A stretch of 64,000 bases of DNA from Pomacea canaliculata (Eukaryota > Mollusca > Gastropoda > Architaenioglossa > Ampullariidae), in assembly GCF_003073045.1 (NCBI RefSeq), contig NC_037596.1, positions 28,184,392 through 28,248,391 of the forward strand, written 5' to 3'. The notes under the pieces are model-generated. The model was not told the DNA's origin. It saw nothing but the letters and a program-made list of their open reading frames with translations, and searched no databases. How positions within the stretch are numbered: the first letter of the stretch is position 1; the number at the start of each line of letters is the position of its first letter. Position numbers and translations under genes: made by a program. This document shows positions 32,619 through 43,761 of the stretch, in pieces.

Positions 32619-35383
32619 CTGAAAACAGACATTAAGATATTCAAAAAGTAAATTTGTCTCGTTATGTTTTCCATTTACCTTTGAAGTCATTCAGTTATTC
32701 TTGGCAGAGTTCGAGGTGATTGAATATGTTATTTTATAATTGTCACACTAGCTGTTATTATATATATAGGTGTTTCGCTGTTCACAAAGAATGTTGGTGG
32801 TAAAAATCAAAGCCTTGCATTGTCATAAAATCGTAAAAGAAACAAAACTAACACCGATACTATATAGACAGTCACGTTTAGTGAACGTTCTTGGTCTGCA
32901 GTATACCACATATAAGACAAAGAATATAAACACCTTTGTTTATAATTGTATAGCTGCCGTAAACACGTCCACAAATATTTTTATTAGGTAGCAAAATATT
33001 GTTTTATTACGTTTTCTCTGCAATAACGTATTTAAATTTTTTTGAGCATTGTGATCAGTTAGGTATGCTAAAGTAAGGCGGATACTTCGTACTTACCAAA
33101 GTACACATTGGTACAGTTACCGGATGTTGCTATTGTTTTAGCTATTGTGACGTAATTTGAATCCAGGCATACAGGCACGCATGCCCAGGACCCTCCCAGG
33201 TGCATGTGGACGTCAGCAGTTACTGTGTACTCCAAGATGTACGTGTCATTGGCAGTCTTCTCTCTACACCGACAGCCCTGTTCGTTAAATACACCATCGC
33301 ACGCAGAATCCAGGTAGGGGGTGATCATACAGGTGGTAACTTGTGAGCCCCCACGTGTTACAAAGTTGAACGAGATTTTTCCTGAAAGACCTGGACAAGC
33401 TGCGCAGTTCACATGTGAAGCATCGACTTCGCAGGTCAGAGTCACTGTCTCCTGGTCTTTCCACACTGACGGACATGTCAGAGTACCGTCGTTTTGAGGA
33501 ACAGCTAAAAATGCAAACACTTTTAGATTACAATCAGCTTCCTTTCTAACGATACTTTGAGAAAAATACTTCTGTTAAATAGTAATATATTTAGTTAACA
33601 TAATTAGGACACGGTGTTCTAGTAGCATAAAAAATTAAAATTACCTTTAGTTAGAGATGTTGGTGACGATGTTATTGTTGCTAAACTTGCTGTCAATAAA
33701 TGCAACTTATTGCTTAATGTCATAACCTGCTGTTGATGCTACATATTCCTCTCTCACTCTCTCTTTCATCCCATCCCTACATACAAACACACAAAGAGCA
33801 ATAAGAAAAAAAAAAAAGAAAAACTGTTCGGAGCTTACAGAAACAAGTAGCGTCAGATTACTTTATGTATTGTATTTTGCGGGAAAATATTTTACATCAA
33901 GAAATTTTATGGACTTCTTATCTAAATTCGCCGATGTGAAACAATAGATAGTGCGATTACTCTAATTGCTGTTGAGTTAAATTTGAATGATCGCGACTAT
34001 AGCTGCATGAAAAAAAAAATTCAAAAGAAAGACTTCTGAGAGATGCTAATAATTGTCAGTCAATCGTGACCAGTTGAAAAAGACACTGTTAAGTTTAGAT
34101 ACTCTTTCTGTTGACGGCAAACGTTCTTGTGTTTAATTCTCTATTTACAAAGTATTCCGGACTCGACAGAATATCTGCGCCATGTTGCTATGACTGCAAA
34201 TATAACATTCGTTCGATCGTATTTTAGAAATGCAAAAAAGTTTTCATTAATTTTGTAAAAGGTGTAACGCACAAATCTGAAAGTTAACGTCTTTATCTTG
34301 AAAATGAATTTAAATGATTTCTTCAGACCTAGATTCAGAAAGAAAAATTATAAGAGACTGAGATTTGTAACATATTCTTCTTTACTTAGTTGCAGCAGCA
34401 TATCTCTTTTAGAGTTTTAGCGGTTACACCACCTGCGATGCAAAAAAACAAAAACAAAAACACAAAACAAAACAAAACAAAACAAAACTTTCCTTTAACT
34501 GGGTTAATACTATTTTTCTTTTCCCTGTTGTTGTGACATAAGCAAACTCCTCGGAGAGACTGAGATAATACCAACAACTGTAATGATTGTTTACAATGAT
34601 TGTATGAATTTCATGCCGCATTTGCAGATACCTATTTACAAACAGTAATAAGAAGGATTAAGACAAATCGAGAAACTGTTTGAACCCACTTGTCAGTCTT
34701 AAAATGTACTCCACAAACTGAACAAGCGTATTGTTCCATATGAGCTGGCAGATGTGTGAGGAAGAATCATCGGAAGCCTGTACATTCGACAGTTGCAACT
34801 GTGCTAAATTAGTTAAATTCCATTGTAGTACACCAGGAGGGCTACCCAGGTCACTGACAAAACAAGTGCAGTTGAGGTCACCGCCTTCTTGTACAAACTT
34901 TGGACAGTTGTGGTACGGTGTGCTGTGTGGGTGACCTGATAAAAATAAAATAGGAAATTACACTAGCCAAAGCACATTGTTTTCCCTGCACTTATCTATT
35001 CCTCGCAAAAATACAGAATGTAATGGACTAACCATATGTATCGTTTGATTATTTTACACTTTAAGTCAAGTTACAAAAAATGTTCATACTTGAAACACTA
35101 AAAACACTAATTTCGTTTAAAATAACAATAATGTAAGACCTAATACTTAAAGATTAATGCATTGTTTGTTTTTACATTGCTTTCTTATACAGTAACACTC
35201 GACGACCATAACAAAAACCTCTCGTCTGCTAACCTTAAATGAATAAGTCGTACCCGCCCCAAGTCGTCTGTCTCAAAACAGTAGTCACAAACAACACTTC
35301 TCTATATCATGTAATCTGATTTGGCTTTGTTCATATTTCCCGATGCAAAAACCAAAAGAAAACAAAAAAAAAAACAAACAAAC

Positions 35384-35430
<47 letters not shown>

Positions 35431-38400
35431 GCAACAACAAACCAAAACCAAACCAAACAAAAGAAAAGAATGATTCCCAACACAAGGCACACTAAAAAGA
35501 AGTTTAGTAACAGCGCACATATCTACACCCGACACTAACAGTAACAAATGCAAAAATAAAACATCCCCCAAAATACTTTGATAATTAAATGTAACCAATC
35601 AGCCGACCATCGTTCCTTCTGCGTAATAGCATCGAAGAATGTATGACATACAACAGTTGTGAAAGTTGTGACAAAAGAGTAATCGCCACTTTGCGAGGGT
35701 TTTCAAAAAAAGTTATCAAATAATTGCTTCTCAAATTTGTAAAAATCCTAATCTCATGCATACAAAACGATCATTCAAAAATCAGCTTCAGAGCTAATCG
35801 ACTTTTATTAAAAAGTTTCATGGTTGTTTTCGCTTTGTAATATTTTTCAAGATTTTCGATTTTTTTTTGTAGGCTGCAAAACGTTTTTAAAATATCCTAA
35901 AAAGTAGTCTAAATGTATAACGTTACGATAAAGAGATACAGGTTGCACAAATATTAGTGTATATTCAACACATTACTTACGTATTTCGTTATTTCCAGTA
36001 AAACTTGCATTGACTGTGACTTCACTGGGAACAAGGGTCACACGGTAAGAGTACTGACCCACAGATGGCAGGTAGCTGGTGAACTTGCACCATCCACCGA
36101 CAAAGTTCTCATTAAGATTCACAACGTGCATAGATATGTTGCCAAGAAGAACTGATTCTCTTGATGACTGTAATTAGTAAACAGTAGACAATAGTTCGAG
36201 AAATGTGGCTAATAAATAAGCTATTTTCCTATTTGTATCGCAAGAAGGCCAAGAGGTCGAGTGTATTTTTAATACCATTATATGCCAAAGCGAACGGTTT
36301 TCTTCTTATAAAATTCATACACGACAAAAGGGACCCTGACTTGAGGAGAGTTCAAAAACTTAACACGGATAATGGGCACCCCCCAACACACACACACATA
36401 CACAATCCGACCGATCAAAGCGATTAAATTAGCTTGAATATATCTAAAAGGTATAATGACGTAAATTACATTTAGAATGGAGTGATTTTATTTTATTCAG
36501 TAGTATTCAGTATATGGTAAGTTAATCAAATTGCTTCATAAATTACATCTTGTGTAGTGCGTGGCTGAGAAGTATAGTCATTTATTTATTTACCTATTTT
36601 AAGCAAAATTAAGGACACATATTTGTACACAACAAATTACCTCTTTAGTCTGGATCCACTCACATCGATATCTATTCTGAGTTGAGCGTGTTTTTCCAAT
36701 TATGCACTCTCCAATTACAGCCCAAGTGTAGTTGCTGAACTGAACCGTGCATGAAATATTTTCACTGGGGCCTAGAAATGTGAGTACGATAAATATACTC
36801 GCAAAAAAAGACCATTAGCTGATTGACATATGTTCAAAAAAAGGTAAAAGAAAATTAAGGCATCACATTTTAAAGCAGATAAAGAATGAATTTAGCTAAG
36901 AGAACTTTATTTCCTTTCTTGTATATCATATTTAAAGTCGATTATTTATAAATCAGAATCATGCCAATAACCTAATGCGTAGCCGAACCGAATAGGTACT
37001 ACGCATTAAAATAAAAAAGAAATTCTCAGTAAAAATCTTACATATGTAGTCCAAACTACACCCGGCTGAAGTGTTTTGGACAGAGCAGATAAGACGTCCT
37101 CTTTCAAATAACGCAGTATTTGGCGCCGCGCTTGTGTTGAGGATTACTTTGCTAGTATCATCAGAAAGTCTGTGTAGACTGAAAATAGTAGAAGCTACCG
37201 ATTGACAAACAGCTGGAGTTTTGCTGTCTGAAAGTGGAGGGCATGAACCGAGATTAAAGTTCCAAGAAGTTTGGTCCCAAATGTACCAGTATACTGTTTC
37301 TTGTGCTGACAGTCCCACGCAGGTGAAAGTATTGTCCTGTTTATCCTCTTGAATCTCCCAGTAGCTGTCACTTGTTCCACACAAAGCTGTTGGACTTCCT
37401 GAAGAATAAAGTTAAATATTTGTTCAGTTGGGCTACTTATTTTTTCTAATGTCATGTCGGGGCATTCCATAACATTGGGCTAGTACCAGTCGTAGGGTTA
37501 AGCTAATGGAGTGACGCACTCATGCCAACCTGAACGGCCTTGGGCTCACTCCTCCAGTGGTTATCAAGTCTGCTTATTTATGGTGTCACCCACCATTTAA
37601 TTTTTTTTAAACAGCGTAAAGAATCTTTGTTCGTAGCACTGATGCATTGAAGCTTTTTAAATCCGTCTTGGAGAAAACACAAACTTGAACGATATCAACT
37701 GGGAACAGTATCACCATTTCCCTATGTGCGTTTTAAAAGTAACGAATATTGCTTATAAAGCTTTGTGGTTAAAATACTTTAATGTTTTCGAAACAATACA
37801 ATAGACAACAAAATAGACGGTTATGAACAAGCTCTACCGTGTAAAATAAATCTTGGTTTTTAAATTTAAATAACAAAAAGTGAATTGTATCTTAAAATGC
37901 TAATGTGGACTTTATCTTCACTTTCCAGTCGTATACCTAAAGAGAACACTCCTGTGTGTAAAGAAAACAAAATGTGATAATAAATAGTCTATCGTTCATA
38001 CATTTGTGTCTTAGAAATAAAAGTTATAATGATCTGGCGGCTTATACAATTATTGTTAAATTATAATTACGTATAAACAAAACTACATTTTATCATAGTC
38101 TAGTTGTTGTGGGTCATGCTGTGTACCGACCATTACTGTTTGGTGGGTAGATTAAGTTCCTCTTTGAAAGTGAGTATACTAATTCAAATACTATATAACC
38201 TTACTGTTTTCAAGTGACAATGTAATAATGCGTCGCCTTAAGTTGGCTGAAAGTCTGTAAAGTATGAGGAACCACTAAAAAAAGTAAAACATTATCAACG
38301 ATTAAGATGAGCTCCCTTTCTAATGCTACCTTGAGTAAAAGCTAAATCTTAAGAGGATGAGAAAAAAAAATTCTAGTAGGATAAATAAATAAGGAAAATG

Positions 38401-40510
38401 TAAATTACCATTGGTTGGAGACGTTGGTGATGATGTTATTGTTGAAGAACTTGCTGTCCACATACAAATTCTTTTATTAAATTTCTTTAACTGGTGTTCA
38501 TGTTACAGATGTCTTTATCCCAGAAACAGACGCGCACGCACGTACGCACAGACGCACAGATACACACAATCAGAGCTAGGTAAAAACTACACATTTCTTA
38601 CTCTTTTGGTATAGGGGGTAGTGTTAAATAAATAGTGTATTCCCATAAGAAGAGAATTTTTTCGTACCGTGAAAGTTTATTTTATGAGTATACGAAAATC
38701 ACTTGTTTGACATATAAGAGATTATAATACTTCTTTTCGTAATTCTGCTAAATTTAAACAATCGAGACTAAAGTCAAAAATAAAACAAACTTCAAATTAG
38801 CAACTTTTGATTGTCATATTCATTTTCCTTACTACTACTAGCAAGAGGATTGCAATAAAAGCTAATACACTACAAACACGCTTTAAACTACAGTTTGTTG
38901 TTTATGTAACCGTTCTATCCATTTAATGTATTGTAAGCTATACATACCAAGCTTGATTCTTGAACAGTGAGGACTGCTTTCTTTGATTGGAGGTATTAAG
39001 AATAGTGTACGGACGTCGCATGTAAAATTCTCTCCTTCATAGTACTTATTTGCTACGAAATTAAACTGATATGTCAACATGTCACCAGTGCGATTTGCAC
39101 AAAAGCAAGTTCCTGATGTCCCCTGGGGTACGCAATGTGAGCTAGGATAGGCAGAAGAACATAAAATTCTTGGTATTCCAGAAACACTGGTGAACGTAAA
39201 GTCAATACTGTACGGTGGGAGAATGCATTGAGCATTTGAGATACTTGTCATGTTGACAACGCACGTGACTGTATTCACTTCTCCATCTGCGAAGTATTCC
39301 GGACACGTCATAATATATGCAGCATAGTTTTCTACGGCTGCAAAAAAAAAATCGTTTTATTTGCATTTTAGGAAAGCAAAGGAAGGCTTTAAATAGTGCT
39401 TTCAAATGTAACTTACAAACCTGCAAGTTAATTAACGTGTTAAAAAAGAGTTAACTGCAGGACATTCGTTTTCTAAATAGTACTTTTGTTTCACGAGGAA
39501 ATTTTTAAGCGGCTAAAATTCATTAAGTATTTCAGTCTGCTGACTTGAATCAGTATTTATATTTTAGTGTTCACCATCGGCCATCGAACAACAGCAATCT
39601 GTAGCGACTAGAAGACTACATGATACACATGCAATTCCTTAGGATTATATGTAAATAAGCTGTTTGATTTTTTTCTTGAAGCAAAAAAATAGTTGTCTGC
39701 AGAAAAGGAAAACAATTTTGCCAACAGCAATGCATATATAAACAGTGCACTACTTTAAAACTAAAAAGAAACACACAACAGCGTTCTCTCGTTTCTAATC
39801 CAGTAAAAGATATTAGTCGTACATTTTAGTCCTTTTATAACAGAAAAAATACCTTCTGTTGTTGGCTCTTGTGTTGTTGTCGTGGTCATTGTTGTTACTG
39901 TTAAGATAGAAATATTGCTAGAAAATATTGTATTTCATTCTATTTTTTTATGCTAGTATAAATGCTACGATAACAATGATCGTGATAGTTGTAGTGGTGG
40001 TGTGATGATGTGTAAGAGGGACAAGAACGAACCACAGTTGTTGAGCAGTCCGTCTCTACTCGATAACACAAAACACTTAAGACGGTCGTTCACAAAATTC
40101 TAAGCCTCATCCAGAAAGAACAACGAGACTAATTATTTTTGTGGGAGCATAGTAACACTTCTTAAATTAATTCATAGAAAAAATGCTCCACTGTGTTGTC
40201 ACAGAAGTGTTTATTTAATCCTTAAAGTCAGTGCTTCTCTAAAAACAAATTGTGAAAAAAAGCAAGAAAATTCTCGTAAGTTTTCATATCTAATAGGTTT
40301 TCCCCTCATTATCTCGTTGTGAAACATTTCTTGTCTTTGTTTTTGCTTTTTCCGTAATAAGGATTTGATTTCAACGGTGTATATGTGACAAAGTACGAAT
40401 ATTGATGTAATTGATAGAACATCGTTTAGAAAATGCTTACCTTCAAAATATTGACTCCAGAAAAATAAACAAAAGAGGAATAGATGCAAGAAATTTCTGG
40501 TGAATTTCAT
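31546..40510 (-). CDS. Gene C: A-domain and V-module protein with Thr-rich stalk, probably secreted
   Basis: Exons in order of translation: 40441-40510, 38948-39337, 38409-38453, 37042-37398, 36641-36771, 35981-36167, 34690-34935, 33645-33689, 33097-33504, 32577-32618, 32235-32276, 32031-32096, 31546-31562. All junctions keep frame, giving about 680 residues. Order: signal peptide, A domain, Ser/Thr linker, V-like domain, second module domain, DLGSPPG domain, a second copy of the linker, a second A domain, three Thr-rich exons, then VQSAP and a stop. No membrane helix is present, so a soluble mucin-like recognition protein is inferred. The alternative, splicing onward into gene B exons, is possible by phase but gene B has its own signal peptide and TATA box. 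Confidence 0.75.
33097..33504 (-). CDS. Gene C second A-domain exon
   Basis: 408 nt, phase 1 to phase 1. It shows LTCPS, ETVTLTCEV, CRCREKT, then YILEYTV and WACVPVC. Richer in Cys than the other copies, with an added CAAC pair near residue 36. Confidence 0.8.
33645..33689 (-). CDS. Gene C Ser/Thr linker exon, second copy
   Basis: 45 nt encoding ASLATITSSPTSLTK. It is nearly identical to 38409-38453 (ASSSTITSSPTSPTN), with the same acceptor context GACAG. The flanking intron sequence is also similar, so the linker duplicated with its surroundings. Confidence 0.7.
34690..34935 (-). CDS. Gene C DLGSPPG domain exon
   Basis: It aligns to gene 2 exon 9368-9610 across its length: YHNCP, CTCFVSDLGSPPG, a core Trp, HICQLIWNN. 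The donor placed by alignment is GTGGGT, weaker than the GTAAGT of gene 2. Confidence 0.7.
35370..35440 (+). repeat. CAA trinucleotide repeat
   Basis: AAAC and then CAA units, about 18 in a row, lie in a gene C intron. The long poly-Cys and poly-Leu minus-strand ORFs here are artefacts. Confidence 0.95.
35981..36771 (-). CDS. Gene C second module domain, two exons
   Basis: Exons 36641-36771 and 35981-36167, phase 0 junction. ENISCTV, NRYRCEWIQ, then GWCKFTSYLP and EVTVNASF. Exon lengths (131 and 187 nt) equal those of gene 2. Confidence 0.85.
37042..37398 (-). CDS. Gene C V-like domain exon
   Basis: 357 nt, phase 1 to phase 1. SYWEIQEDK, NTFTCVGL, LGSCPP, SDDTS, and CSLDYI at the end. Same boundaries as the + strand copies, on the opposite strand. 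Confidence 0.85.
38409..38453 (-). CDS. Gene C Ser/Thr linker exon, first copy
   Basis: 45 nt, acceptor GACAG, donor GTAATT, phase 1 at both ends; encodes ASSSTITSSPTSPTN. Confidence 0.65.
38948..39337 (-). CDS. Gene C first A-domain exon
   Basis: 390 nt, phase 1 to phase 1. TCPEYF, EVNTVTCVV, CFCANRT, YQFNFV and a distal FTCDV. Long A-run (T-run on this strand) polypyrimidine tract before the acceptor. Confidence 0.8.
40441..40510 (-). CDS. Gene C signal-peptide exon
   Basis: ATG at 40510, a hydrophobic core FLHLFLFCLFFW and a GTAAGC donor. Phase 1 junction to the A-domain exon. Confidence 0.8.
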
Positions 40511-40589
40511 GTTGTACAGCCAACGCTAATGAATAACAACATCAGAAAAAGTAATCTTTGTCGTCAGGACAAATCCTTTCCTGGGCTTG

Positions 40590-40597
40590 TTTTATAT
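40590..40597 (-). promoter_or_regulatory. TATA box of gene C
   Basis: TATATAAA on the minus strand, 80 nt before the ATG. A consensus match at a suitable spacing. Confidence 0.6.
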
Positions 40598-40769
40598 ATG
40601 TGTGTGCTATGTTTTATGATAGCAACACGTGACTAGCACTCATGTTATTGGAACAGGGCCACCATGCAAGGCCACTACGCCTATAAAAACCTTGACAACT
40701 TAACAGAAAAAATTTACAATGAGCAGTTTAACAAGTGAACACTTGAGAACACGAATGTTTTGTACTTAA

Positions 40770-43000
40770 CGCACTATGGTAGCTAAGATACTAAGTAGCA
40801 TTAGTCGTTATAAAGTCTTCAGCATAATCTTTAACCGAGAAACTATGCTATTAATTTTACAAAAAGGAACACCTGTGTCAATACACTTGGAAAAAAGCTT
40901 AAACTATTTTCTAAACCTCAAACCTAAGATTACATTTAAACAATGCAATAATAAAAACTAATGGTCATTGACCATGTAACTTTAATTTCAAATTTCAGTG
41001 CATATTTAAATAGGCTGTAGGTTTAGCAAAATTTGCAAGCATGTGGTGGATAAATACATAAATCGTTTTTACAATCAGTGTATTTCACTCTTTAATACTG
41101 AACTTATTTGCTTAATACCAAATGTGAGATTGTAAAGAAGTTGAGAACTACAGAAAGCGGACAGGGAAATTCATTTGGTCATTGTAAAGACGATTTGTTT
41201 ATTATCCAAATTTCCCTTTCTGTTTCACATCAGGTTTTGTAATTTGTCTTTAAAATGTAGTTACAGAACAAGTAATATGCTAGAAACATGCTACTAAACC
41301 CAGTAATTTTATTGTCAAAATATAATATTAGCACAAACATATTAACGAAGGCTATCCAAGATAAAAGATTCTTATTTTACAAGTAAACTCATGTTATGTT
41401 ACGAGAAATAAATAAATACACTGAGAAGAACCTATGTTATATTAAGAAGAGAAATGTTATACCTATGTTGTACAACATGTAAGTCGAGCTGGGTTTTAGT
41501 ATTTTAGTTTCTAAGGCACTGAGATTTTTATAATAAAAGCTCTCTTATAATTCAGTGTGAGGCCTGTGAGCTTCCCACGTGATCATGTCAGAGAAAGTAC
41601 ACAACAGTGTGTTGTAATATATATAAACTAATAATATTCTCGGGCTATAAATTCTTAGCAGCAGCACCAGCAGCAGAAAGACTTTTAAAAAAATTTTATT
41701 GTCTTTTTGTCTTCTATAAAGCAGTGGTCTGTCTTTGCCTTTATTTTGCTCAATTGCTATAGGTGTATAACTGTGTGTATTTATTTGTGTGTGTGTGTGG
41801 CTTACTTGCTAGCTCTAAAATCTGATGATGTATCCGGATATCATTATAATAGTCATAGCACAGTGCACGACGTACACCGTTACCTGGGTCTTACCCAAGA
41901 GTTACTTAACCTTTAGGTCAAGGTTATGCTGCGCGAGGAAGTATTGTTTGTCAAAGGTGACCTAGAAATGATAAGAGTCCTCAAGCTCTCGTCGAGTCGC
42001 TGGGTTATTGTAGGCAACACACAGTGAAAACATAAGTGTCAAGTTATTAGCCTTGAAGATCCATCAATACATCTGTACTCAGTGATCAATAGCACAACTT
42101 CTACATTAACTCGCTGCGTCACAGGCGGGTCTATGATATTTTGTCAGAGGGGAGGGCGGGTATGATCTATTTTTGAAAGGGGGGCGCGGTACCTTGTACC
42201 TGGACTTGTACCTCCCTAAGGATAGAAAGATTGCATGCATTATTATTTCAGACCAAACACACCCTCTCTATTCAAACATTCAGCTGTATCCAACATGCAG
42301 GAGCTACAAACTGCCAATTGCGTGGAAACCTGCTTCCTAAAGGTCCTTTGCACCAGCATCTACAACCATCCTAAATAAAAGTCACAAGGACGTAGTACGT
42401 CTACAATATTACCTGGTATATTGTTTAGCATATTAACATGTGTGTGTGAGAGAGAGAGAGAAGGAAGGTGTATGTGTGCGTGTGTCTTGAATGCCATGTA
42501 TGCGTTATGTTGTTGTTGGTGTTGTTGTTGTTGTGTGAGTGGTGTAGTAGCAGTAGTAATTGTGATCGAACGAAATAATTATATCTCAGACTTCTTTTGA
42601 CAAGGAAAACAAAGTTTAATTTGACTTGATTCCAGTAGTATTTTTCTCGTAAAGGGAAAATACTTTGTAAAGCTCAAAGATCAATCAGCATTTACTTCCC
42701 CTTGACTACCAATCATATATGTGGAAAAAAAATGTTTATAACTGCGTAGTAAATGCTGATATCAATAACCACTGTACACAGTACATCACCTTATTGTTGA
42801 TTATTAAAAGCAGATTCTTATATTAAGGTAGTAAATTCAATTTTTCTCTTACAAGTGCTGTTTTGTTTTTGTTATTGGATTGTTATTGTAAGCATGAAAA
42901 CTAATACAACATATGTATAACTAGCAAAATGTCGCATATGTCAAAATCAGCTCGTCAGCCACCTTTCAGTTAGAAATACATCATGTCCAAATAAAATTGG
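40770..43000. repeat. Segmental duplication, copy 1
   Basis: This stretch aligns in the same orientation with 61800-64000. Shared landmarks include the AAAAAGCTTAAACTA tract, the CAG-rich tract (41660, 62550), the CAGTGGTCTGT segment (41723, 62622), a decayed LINE end (42260-42400, 63340-63500) and a TG/GA simple repeat. It sits directly upstream of gene C, as copy 2 does of gene D. Confidence 0.75.
42260..42400 (+). mobile_element. Decayed LINE 3' end in duplication copy 1
   Basis: A frame reads CRSYKLPIAWKPAS, a stop, then RSFAPASTTILNK, the C-terminal pattern of a LINE ORF2. The same relic is in copy 2, so it was inserted before the duplication. Confidence 0.5.
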
Positions 43001-43761
43001 AATATAGGAGAAGGTAGGACTGGTGACAAAAAGACGAGGTACATAATACGTTTGTAAAATCAAATTCTTAGGATATGGTTCACTCAACCAAAAAAGTATA
43101 AAAAAAAAACAAACCGAGAGATTGTTAGCTATTCAAGCACACGACAAACCCGAAGCAGATTTAACCATTAGTCTATGAAGACTGAAAAGACCTGGTAAAC
43201 GTATAAAAGCGAGGCTAACACATTGTCATATAGCAACACAAATAAAATCCTCGGAAAACAGCAAGACAGAAGGAGTGCACTCCTTCCCTTAGCTGGCTAT
43301 ATGCAAGAACATAACGATGTAGCATGTTGCGGGTATCTTGTTTCTAATAACATTTAGAATATTGCTTTATTAAGTAGATATCTAAATAAAAGTTTATGGT
43401 AGAAAAATCTATGACATTAGGTAGATGAAGTTTACTGTCTTTGAAAAGTAGCTTACTTCGGTGAAGTGGGTCTCGAAACAAATGGCAATACAATATAGAA
43501 AAGAGACATATTGCTAACACGGATTACTTACTTGTTATACAGAGTTTGTAATAGTCAAATATAATGTTCACATAGCGATTTCAAAAATTGTACATTTTAG
43601 AAAAAATTAATTATACATAAAGTGGTGCAGCTTTAAATTGTGCAAATATTATTGTTTTACAGATCAGCTTTCTATAAAGAAAGGCCAATAAAGTGATATA
43701 ATGAAAAGCAATAATTAAAAAAAAATATTAAAGTTGTAGACTGTAGTCTTCCAAAGTCAGC

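Noticed and set aside
35285-35598. Minus-strand ORFs with poly-Leu and poly-Cys
   Set aside because: They are translations of the CAA repeat at 35370-35440.
41707-41916. ORF in duplication copy 1 that resembles the start of an ORF at 62606 in copy 2
   Set aside because: The similarity comes from the DNA duplication; the frames diverge and show no codon-level constraint.
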